This document shows, one piece after another, positions 57,721 to 64,000 of a DNA stretch of 64,000 nucleotides; the stretch's first letter is position 1, and every line of letters starts with the position of its first letter. The notes beneath the pieces are model-generated. The model did not search any database. It saw only the letters and a program-made list of their open reading frames with translations, and was not told the origin of the DNA. This stretch comes from Sphingomonas gei. GTDB lineage: Bacteria > Pseudomonadota > Alphaproteobacteria > Sphingomonadales > Sphingomonadaceae. The translations under genes were made by a program, and so were the position numbers. The stretch covers positions 62,001-126,000 of the forward strand of contig NZ_SRXT01000004.1 of the NCBI RefSeq assembly GCF_004792685.1, written 5' to 3'.

Positions 57721-58814
57721 CAGCCCCCCACGATCTCGCGGATTGCCGCGGCGACGCCCTGGATCTCGTCCTCGGTGCCGATGGTGATGCGCAAGCCGTG
57801 CGGCAGCCCCTGCCCCGGCAGCCAGCGGACGATATAGCCGCGCTCCATCAAACCCTTGTACGCCGCCTCGGCAGTCACTTCGCCTTCGAACAGGACGAGC
57901 TGGAAATTGGCCTTGGATGGGACCGCGCGAAGTCCCTTGTTGCCCATCGCCCCGATCTGATCGGCGAACCAGCCCCGCCATTCCCGATTGTGGCTGTAGC
58001 TCCGCTCGACGAATGCGTGATCGCCCAGCGCCGCCACCGCCGCCTTTTGCGCCGCGGTGCTGAAGTTGAACGGCGCGCGGATGCGGTGCATCGCGTCGAT
58101 CATCTCGGGCGCGCCATAGCCCCAGCCGACTCGCTCGGAGGCGAGTCCGAAGATCTTCGAGAAGGTCCGCGTGACCAGTACGTTCCCGGCATTGCGCGCG
58201 AGATCGAGCCCGCCGTCATCGTCCTCGGGATCGAGATATTCGGTATAGGCCTGGTCGATCACCAGCAGCACCTGCGCCGGCAGCGCGGCATGGAGCCGTG
58301 CGATTTCCGCGCGCGAGGTATAGGTGCCGGTCGGATTGTTCGGATTGGCGATGAAGATCAGCTTGGTCCGCTCGGTCACGCAGGCGAGGATCGCATCGAC
58401 GTCGCTGGCATAGTCCTTGTCGGGCGCCACCACCGGTGTCGCGCCGACGCGGCGGGCGGCGATGTCGTAGACCGCGAAGCCGTAGCGGACATAGATGATC
58501 TCGTCGCCGATTCCGGCATAGGCGCCGGCGGCGAGATGGAGCACTTCGTCCGATCCGGTGCCGTAGATGATCCGTGCCGGATCGAGCCCGTAATGCGCGC
58601 CGATCGCTTCGCGCAGTTCGGCGGCGCTGGCGTCCGGATAGCGCTCGAGCTGCGATGCGGCCGCCGCAAAGGCCGCGCGCGCCACTTCCGGCGTGCCGAA
58701 CGGATTCTCGTTGGAGGAGAGCTTTACGGCCTTGGAGCCGGAATCGGTGGTCGAGCGCCCCGGCACATAGGGGGCGATCTCCATGACCCAGCGATTGGGA
58801 ACGGGTGCATCCAT
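57720..58814 (-). CDS. hisC: Histidinol-phosphate / aromatic aminotransferase HisC
   Basis: A 364-residue PLP aminotransferase. It has [19 protein letters not shown] near the N-terminus, NPNNPTGTY at 158-166, and the PLP lysine Lys220 in [18 protein letters not shown]. In this setting, beside a prephenate dehydrogenase, it may serve both histidine and tyrosine/phenylalanine synthesis. The ATG at 58814 begins [20 protein letters not shown]. Its 5' end is 67 bases from the divergent FAD enzyme gene. Confidence 0.92.
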   Translation of the reverse strand: MDAPVPNRWVMEIAPYVPGRSTTDSGSKAVKLSSNENPFGTPEVARAAFAAAASQLERYPDASAAELREAIGAHYGLDPARIIYGTGSDEVLHLAAGAYAGIGDEIIYVRYGFAVYDIAARRVGATPVVAPDKDYASDVDAILACVTERTKLIFIANPNNPTGTYTSRAEIARLHAALPAQVLLVIDQAYTEYLDPEDDDGGLDLARNAGNVLVTRTFSKIFGLASERVGWGYGAPEMIDAMHRIRAPFNFSTAAQKAAVAALGDHAFVERSYSHNREWRGWFADQIGAMGNKGLRAVPSKANFQLVLFEGEVTAEAAYKGLMERGYIVRWLPGQGLPHGLRITIGTEDEIQGVAAAIREIVGG

Positions 58815-58881
58815 GGTCGCGCGGCTTGGCGGAATGGCCTTCCAATGGCAAGCTCGGCGTGGGCAGGCATGGGAGGGGGCG

Positions 58882-60519
58882 ATGCGCGGAAGCAGCATGG
58901 TATGGCGGGCGCTGGCGACGGCGCGCGCCCGGAACGTCGCGGAAGCCGGCGAGGCCCCGCCCATCCCGGGCGCTCCGGGCGCCACCCGCCGCGCCTTGCT
59001 CAAGGGAATCGCAGCGGCCGGCATGGCCTCGGCGCTGCCGCGCCCGGCGCGCGCCTTCGCCGGGGGCCGCGTCGCGATCATCGGCGGCGGCATCGCCGGA
59101 CTGAGCGCGCTCCACCACCTGCGGGAGGCCGCCGTGGATGCGCACCTCTATGAGGGCCGGGGCCGCACCGGCGGGCGGATGTTCACCCACCGGCCCGCCG
59201 GCGCCACGCCGTTCGAAGTCGGCGGGCAATTGGTCAACACCGACCATGACGACATGCAGGCGCTGTGCAAGCGCTTCGATGTGCCGTTGGTCGATCGCAA
59301 GGCCGAGCCGCACCGCACTCTGATCCTAGGCGACGGCAGGTTGCTGAACGACACCGAGCTTGCCGAAGCGCTGCGTCCGATCGCGGCGCAGATCGACAGC
59401 GATTCGGCGCGCCTCGGAAAGGATTTCGATCGCGTCGCCGCCGAGCTCGATCGGATGTCGATCGAGCAATATCTCGACAAGCATCGCGCGCTGATGGGCC
59501 CGCCCTGGGTACGACAACTCATGGAGGCGACCAGCCGCACCGAATATGGCGTCGAGCCGGCGTTCGCCTCGGCCGTGGAGCTGGTGTTCAACCTGCCGAC
59601 GGTCGACGGCGCGCGAATCGAAGTTCTCGGCGAATCGGACGAGCGCTATGTCATCCAGGGTGGCAGCTCTTCGCTGATTGAGGCGATGACGACGCATTAT
59701 GCCGATCGCATCACCACCGGGAAAAGGCTGGCGCGGATCGCATCGGCAGGCAGCGGCGTGCGCCTGACCTTCCTCGACGGATCGACCGAAGCGGCGGAGA
59801 CCGTGATCGTCGCGGTGCCAGCCCCGTTGCTGCGCCAGATCGACTGGCGCGTGCCCCTCCCCGCGATCTGGCGCGCGTTCATCGCCGAGATGGAGCTGGG
59901 CCATAACGAGAAGATCCAGGCGGCCACGAACGGTATGCCGTGGCGCGCGCCGATGGGGATCGGCGGCGAGCTGTGGCAGACGTCTGCCGACGCCGGCTGG
60001 GCGCTCGGCTGGGACGGCAGCGTCCACCGCGCCGATGGTGTCAGCCCGGTCTGGACTTGGTTCCTCGGCGGCGACGAGGTGCGACGTGCCGAGGCCGGGC
60101 CGCCCTCGGCGCTGGCCGCGCGCTTCGCGGGTCTGTCCGCACCGGCGATAGCGGGGCTGGAAGCGGCCGCGACGGGGCCGTTCGCGCGGACCAACTGGCA
60201 CGCCCAGGCGCTGACGCTCGGTGCCTATGTCAATTTTCGCCCGGGCCAGATCACGCGCTTCGCCCGGCTGCTCTGTGTCGAATCCGGCAACTCCGCCGAG
60301 CGCCACGTGCCGGGTGCAGGTCGGATCCTGTTCGCCGGCGAGCACCTGTCCGAAGCGTATCCGGGCTATATGAACGGCGGCGCACAGACGGGCCGGGTGG
60401 CGGCGCAGGCGATCGGCGGCGCGCGGGGGCACCGTACCTCACCTAACATCGCAGCAACTATTCCATCAGAGTCAGATGAGCGACGTTTTCAGCCAATATC
60501 AAAAGAATGCCAGATATGA
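58882..60519 (+). CDS. Tat-exported FAD-dependent amine oxidase-like protein
   Basis: A 545-residue flavoprotein. The N-terminus carries a twin-arginine-type signal ([20 protein letters not shown]) followed by the FAD motif [19 protein letters not shown] and, near the C-terminus, [20 protein letters not shown], the amine-oxidase flavin pocket. The start at 58882 has GGAGG about 6 bases upstream. The last 34 residues or so (after QAIGG) are unlike the family and encoded by AT-richer DNA, so the original end may have been replaced. The substrate is unknown. Confidence 0.85.
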   Translation: MRGSSMVWRALATARARNVAEAGEAPPIPGAPGATRRALLKGIAAAGMASALPRPARAFAGGRVAIIGGGIAGLSALHHLREAAVDAHLYEGRGRTGGRMFTHRPAGATPFEVGGQLVNTDHDDMQALCKRFDVPLVDRKAEPHRTLILGDGRLLNDTELAEALRPIAAQIDSDSARLGKDFDRVAAELDRMSIEQYLDKHRALMGPPWVRQLMEATSRTEYGVEPAFASAVELVFNLPTVDGARIEVLGESDERYVIQGGSSSLIEAMTTHYADRITTGKRLARIASAGSGVRLTFLDGSTEAAETVIVAVPAPLLRQIDWRVPLPAIWRAFIAEMELGHNEKIQAATNGMPWRAPMGIGGELWQTSADAGWALGWDGSVHRADGVSPVWTWFLGGDEVRRAEAGPPSALAARFAGLSAPAIAGLEAAATGPFARTNWHAQALTLGAYVNFRPGQITRFARLLCVESGNSAERHVPGAGRILFAGEHLSEAYPGYMNGGAQTGRVAAQAIGGARGHRTSPNIAATIPSESDERRFQPISKECQI

Positions 60520-60742
60520 GGCTGCATGGTTTTTGATAGAAACTCCAGACTGGCTTAAGCTATGGTTTCGGGATATTCTACCTATTCAGGCGCCGGAGTC
60601 GAATTCCTGCCGTCCTGTTGATTAGGGGGGCCGAACGCCGAAGAAATGATTTTGATTCAGGCGCAAATCTCCGCTGCCCAGCTGGTTAAGGACCATATCT
60701 CGACTTAGTTCGGCTCACGCGCACCGGTCAGAGGAGGCAGGC
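60520..60742. other. AT-richer intergenic region before the DUF4157 module
   Basis: 223 bases without a gene. The base composition is clearly lower in GC than the flanks, and this begins within the last 100 bases of the preceding gene. I see no palindrome, att-like direct repeat or tRNA remnant. TTGATA at 60534-60539 with a 17-base spacer to TAAGCT is a weak promoter candidate. AGAGGAGGC just before 60743 is a strong ribosome site for the next gene. Confidence 0.6.
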
Positions 60743-62281
60743 ATGTTCGCTTCGGTCGTCAGGCCCCTGAAGGCATCCACCGAGCCCGCTCGGGGACCGC
60801 ATTCGGACGTTTCCGGCGCGACGCAGGACCAGAACGACGGACTGACGCAAGACCGCGCGAGCGCAAGTGCCCCAGGTGCAAACCCACGCGGCTCTCGCGA
60901 TTTGAGCGAGGTCCCCGTCTCCCCCGCCGATCGGTCGATTGCATTTCAGCCGCCATCCCCGATTGCCGTCCAGACGAAGCTGGTGATCGGCGCCGTCGAC
61001 GATCCGCTCGAGCATGAGGCGGATCGCATGGCCGACCGAGTGATGCATATGTCCGCCGCCCCGTCGGGGACCGCCGGGGGCGCGACGCTGCAGCGCAAAT
61101 GCGCCACCTGCGAGGAAGAGGAGCCGGGCGCAATGCTGCGGGCCAGGCGTCAGGATGGGCATGACGCTTCGGGTGTCGCGGCCCCCGCCAGCGTCGGCGA
61201 CGTGCTTCGATCGACCGGCGAGCCGCTCAATCCATCGGCGCGCGCGTTTTTCGAGCCGCGTTTCGGCCGGGATTTCTCGCAGGTCCGGGTGCATGCCGAC
61301 GAACGCGCTGCTCAGTCCGCGCAGAGCATCGGCGCGCGTGCCTATACCGTCGGGCGCCACATCGCCTTTGCGCCGGGTCAATATGCGCCGGGCAGCGATC
61401 ATGGCCGGCATTTGCTGGCGCACGAGCTGACCCATACCGTCCAGCAGGGCGCCGCGCGCGTTCGGCGGCAGCCCGCAAACCGGCAGCATGTCGCTGGGGG
61501 CATCGATTCGCGCGATGAAATGGCGCAGTACGAAGAAGAGGCGGCCGGTGCGGTCGAGCAGGTGGTCCGCCGCTCGGCGACGTGGAAGGGCGCTACTGTC
61601 CACGAAACGCTGAACGTGGCCGACATCGCGTTCGGGGGCTCCGATCCGGTCAGCTGGCAACAGCTGAACGGTACCAGCCTGAAGACCGAAGCCGACGCGG
61701 ACGGCGCGATCAAGATGCCGGGCCTCTTCACATCTCCGCTTCCCAGCACCGACCCGGCCGCCAATTACATGGCGAAAGTCGACACCGTGCCGGACCAGGA
61801 GGGCAGCGACGACGAGACCGTCCTGGGTCCTGGGCCGTGGACGAAAGTCGTCACCAAGGCGCGCGCCCGCGGCGTGACCGGGCTGGCCGCTTGCGCGGGC
61901 GCCGGAAATTCGACGTTCACCGTCAAAGGCAGTCCCACCGACGATGCGGTCTTCAAGGCCAATCGCCGGCACGAGGATCATCACGTCGCCGACGACAAGG
62001 TCGCGTTCGACGATGAAATCGGCAAATGGGACAAGAAGCTGCAGGACGCCAAGACCGCCGGCACTGCGTTCACCGGCGCCACCGAAGCCGATGCGATCGC
62101 CGCCTTGTGGACCGCGATGGGCAACACCCCCAAAAAGGCCGCGAGAGCCTATCGGACGCTGAGCTTCACCAAGGGCGCCGCCTTTCACCGAACCCCGCAG
62201 GGGGGCCCGATGTCGCTTTCGAACCCGGTTGCCAACGCGGATTGCTCGACATCCGGCGTCGACGTGACGAATCCGTCCTAG
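60743..62281 (+). CDS. DUF4157 protein with two HExxH motifs (putative secreted effector/toxin)
   Basis: A 512-residue protein. It has no Sec signal. After a disordered first 70 residues come FQPPSPIAVQTKLVIGAVDD, a LQRKCATCEEEE cysteine motif, and the DUF4157 domain (FEPRFGRDFSQVRVHADERA, then HLLAHELTHTVQQG with HELTH at 227-231). DUF4157 is a hallmark of extracellular contractile injection system cargo and some polymorphic toxins. The C-terminal part has another HExxH, HEDHH at 410-414 in RRHEDHHVADDKVAFDDE, and otherwise no family I recognise. No injection-system genes are in the window. A small gene is coupled downstream. Confidence 0.85.
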   Translation: MFASVVRPLKASTEPARGPHSDVSGATQDQNDGLTQDRASASAPGANPRGSRDLSEVPVSPADRSIAFQPPSPIAVQTKLVIGAVDDPLEHEADRMADRVMHMSAAPSGTAGGATLQRKCATCEEEEPGAMLRARRQDGHDASGVAAPASVGDVLRSTGEPLNPSARAFFEPRFGRDFSQVRVHADERAAQSAQSIGARAYTVGRHIAFAPGQYAPGSDHGRHLLAHELTHTVQQGAARVRRQPANRQHVAGGIDSRDEMAQYEEEAAGAVEQVVRRSATWKGATVHETLNVADIAFGGSDPVSWQQLNGTSLKTEADADGAIKMPGLFTSPLPSTDPAANYMAKVDTVPDQEGSDDETVLGPGPWTKVVTKARARGVTGLAACAGAGNSTFTVKGSPTDDAVFKANRRHEDHHVADDKVAFDDEIGKWDKKLQDAKTAGTAFTGATEADAIAALWTAMGNTPKKAARAYRTLSFTKGAAFHRTPQGGPMSLSNPVANADCSTSGVDVTNPS

Positions 62282-62688
62282 TGGAGACCACGATCGAGAT
62301 CCGCTGCGAAGGCGGGGTTTGGGCCGTGCTGCGGATCGCCAATGACGGGGACAAGGCCGTGACAATCCACAATCCGGGGGATTATCGGCCGACGGAAGGG
62401 TGGGAATTTTCGCGCGAGGCGTATCGAGTGGCTGCCTTGCGCTCTTTCCATTTCCTCGAAATGACCCTGCGCGCGGACGGGTCGGAGATCGAACCTGCCG
62501 ACATCCGTACCCGTGCCGATCATCTCGTCGGATTGCCCGTCGCACTCGCTCCTGGCGCCAATCTACAAATCCACATCCCGCTGCACGAATTCTACGACCT
62601 GATGCCCGGCATCGAATATTCGCTCGCGCTGACCTACGGAGACGACAGCGCGCGAGTGTCCGCTATCACCCAGGTCCGATGTCCGTGA
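62281..62688 (+). CDS. Small beta-rich protein coupled to the DUF4157 gene (possible immunity or partner protein)
   Basis: A 135-residue protein from a GTG start that shares its first base with the stop of the DUF4157 gene (TAGTG), which implies coupled translation. The sequence alternates like a beta sandwich (TIEIRCEGGVWAVLRIANDG, VTIHNPGDYRPTEGW, NLQIHIPLHEFYDLMPGIEY). It has no signal peptide or membrane segment. I do not recognise a family. Coupling to a putative metalloprotease-like effector suggests an inhibitor, immunity protein or loading partner, which is inference only. Confidence 0.65.
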   Translation: METTIEIRCEGGVWAVLRIANDGDKAVTIHNPGDYRPTEGWEFSREAYRVAALRSFHFLEMTLRADGSEIEPADIRTRADHLVGLPVALAPGANLQIHIPLHEFYDLMPGIEYSLALTYGDDSARVSAITQVRCP

Positions 62689-62775
62689 CTAACGGGAAAC
62701 CGCAAATTCGCGTTGATGGCTGACGCGGTACGACACCTTGTTGCCACTCCGCCCCGCACCCCCTAACCGGGCCTC

Positions 62776-63912
62776 ATGCTTGACGATGCGCGTTTTGGCC
62801 TGAGCCGTACCGCGACGCTGCCCGGGCCGCTCAGGCTCGACGGCGGCGTGCTGCTGTCGCCTGTCGACATTGCATATGAAACCTACGGCATGCTGGCGCC
62901 CGATGCCGGCAACGCGATCCTCGTCTGCCACGCACTGACCGGCGACCATCATGTCGCCTCGGCGCATCCGGTGACCGGCAAGCCTGGCTGGTGGGCGCGA
63001 ATGGTCGGGCCGGGCAAGCCGATCGATACCGATCGTTACTTCGTCGTCTGCGCCAATGTGCTCGGCAGCTGCCTCGGTTCGTCGGGGCCGGCGAGCATCA
63101 ACCCCACCACCGACAGGCCCTGGGCGATGGGCTTTCCGGTCATCACCATTCGCGACATGGTCAGCGCGCAGGCGATGCTGCTCGATCATCTCGGCATCGA
63201 GCGGCTGTTCGCGGTGGTCGGCGGATCGATGGGCGGGATGCAGGCGCTGAGCTGGGCGGCGACCTATCCGACCCGCGTCGCTTCCGCCGTGGTGATTGCC
63301 AGCGCGGCGCGGCATTCGGCGCAGAACATTGCGTTCCACGAAGTCGGGCGGCAGGCGATCATGGCCGATCATCGCTGGCGCGGCGGCGACTATTATGCCG
63401 ACAACGATCCGCCTTCCTCGGGCCTCGCGGTGGCGCGGATGGCGGCGCACATCACCTATCTGTCCGAGGCCGGTCTCACTGCCAAGTTCGGGCGCAAGCT
63501 CCAGAGCCGCCCCGAAAAACCCGATGGCGCCAAGACCTTCGGCTTCGACGCCGATTTCCAGGTCGAGAGCTATCTGCGCCACCAGGGGCTGAGCTTCGTC
63601 GACCGGTTCGACGCCAATTCGTACCTCTATATCACTCGCGCCCTGGACTATTTCGATCTCGCCGAGGAGCATGAGGGCGTGCTGGCCAATGCCTTTACCG
63701 GCGACACGCGCTTCTGCCTGGTGAGCTTCGACACCGACTGGCTCTATCCGACCGGCGAATCGCGGACGATCGTCCACGCGCTAAACGCCGCCGGCGCGCC
63801 GGTGAGCTTCGTCGAATTGAAGTCGCCGTTCGGGCATGACGCGTTCCTGCTCGAGAATCCCGAGCTCGACCGGGTGATCACGGGCTTCCTCGGCGCCGGA
63901 GACCGTCAATGA
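62776..63912 (+). CDS. metX: Homoserine O-acyltransferase (MetX family)
   Basis: A 378-residue alpha/beta-hydrolase-fold enzyme of methionine synthesis. The nucleophile Ser151 lies in [15 protein letters not shown]; the Asp/His pair is near [14 protein letters not shown] and [11 protein letters not shown]. It acylates homoserine using acetyl-CoA or, in some proteobacterial members, succinyl-CoA; sequence alone does not decide here. The 87-base leader has no clear ribosome site. It overlaps the next gene by ATGA. Confidence 0.93.
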   Translation: MLDDARFGLSRTATLPGPLRLDGGVLLSPVDIAYETYGMLAPDAGNAILVCHALTGDHHVASAHPVTGKPGWWARMVGPGKPIDTDRYFVVCANVLGSCLGSSGPASINPTTDRPWAMGFPVITIRDMVSAQAMLLDHLGIERLFAVVGGSMGGMQALSWAATYPTRVASAVVIASAARHSAQNIAFHEVGRQAIMADHRWRGGDYYADNDPPSSGLAVARMAAHITYLSEAGLTAKFGRKLQSRPEKPDGAKTFGFDADFQVESYLRHQGLSFVDRFDANSYLYITRALDYFDLAEEHEGVLANAFTGDTRFCLVSFDTDWLYPTGESRTIVHALNAAGAPVSFVELKSPFGHDAFLLENPELDRVITGFLGAGDRQ

Positions 63913-64000
63913 ATTACCGCATCTCGTTCGATCCCGAGGATCAGCAGCTCGACGTTATCCACGGCTATCTGGTGCGCTCTTACTGGGCCGAAGGCATTCC
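63909..64000 (+). CDS. GNAT-family N-acetyltransferase, start only
   Basis: The first 30 residues are visible before the window ends ([31 protein letters not shown]). The block [15 protein letters not shown] is typical of a small GNAT group, where a hydrophobic helix and SYWAEGIP precede the acetyl-CoA fold. The ATG overlaps the metX stop. It is not MetW, which often follows metX, although metW could lie beyond. Confidence 0.7.
   Translation, partial: MNYRISFDPEDQQLDVIHGYLVRSYWAEGI

Noticed and set aside
62689..62775. Possible SAM-type riboswitch before metX
   Set aside because: Such switches are common before methionine genes in Alphaproteobacteria, but I could not match the conserved core of a known class in these 87 bases. 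A covariance-model search would decide.

Overview
The window looks like a chromosomal segment of a sphingomonad (Alphaproteobacteria, probably Sphingomonas or a close relative). The evidence is the uniformly high GC content, tight ATGA/GTGA/TGATG gene overlaps, two short dispersed palindromic repeat elements of types I associate with sphingomonads, a sigma-54/FlbD-type flagellar regulon, and a Caulobacter/Xanthomonas-style xylose-repressor operator. No phage, insertion sequence, CRISPR array or rRNA is visible. One tRNA, tRNA-Leu(GAG), is present.

Region 1 (1-9.8 kb, + strand) is housekeeping: an NDUFA9-like NAD(P)-binding protein, undecaprenyl-diphosphatase UppP, then gltD, a small secreted DUF2059-like protein and gltB in one overlapping operon. 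These are followed by a small secreted protein and a glutathione S-transferase. A striking AT-rich hairpin lies in the gltD leader. Region 2 (9.9-12.3 kb, - strand) holds two uncharacterised exported proteins and a membrane-anchored LytTR regulator.

Region 3 (12.3-48.5 kb) is a nearly complete flagellar gene set in one block. One minus-strand run is transcribed flbD-fliE-F-G-H-I-J-K-L-M-N-O-P-Q-R-flhB-fliD-fliS. It is divergent from a single short flagellin gene. A GH3 glycosidase with a xylose-operator-like site lies next to the flagellin gene. A second minus-strand run is transcribed motA-like, motB-like, flgA-flgM-flgN-lytic transglycosylase-flhA-fliA. It is divergent from the plus-strand run flgB-C-D-E-F-G-H-I-J-K-L and motA-motB. 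By direct reading I find four good matches to the sigma-54 consensus: in front of fliK, the transglycosylase-flhA-fliA segment, the motA-like gene and flgB. They fit with the linked sigma-54 activator gene flbD. The fliA/flgM pair supplies the sigma-28/anti-sigma arm. Two stator pairs are encoded. FliM lacks the usual CheY-binding peptide, and FlgH lacks a lipobox.

Region 4 (48.5-60.5 kb) contains a TonB-dependent receptor, tRNA-Leu, a MATE transporter, a zinc-ribbon/DUF3426 protein, ftsE-ftsX-ydcF-plsC, the convergent pair tyrC-hisC, and a Tat-exported FAD amine oxidase-like enzyme.

Region 5 (60.5-62.7 kb) is the most unusual part. It is a two-gene module set in locally AT-rich DNA. The first gene encodes a DUF4157 protein with the HELTH motif seen in extracellular contractile-injection-system and polymorphic-toxin effectors, plus a second HExxH motif in its C-terminal part. 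The second is a translationally coupled small beta-rich protein that could be its inhibitor or partner. The window ends with metX and the start of a GNAT acetyltransferase gene.
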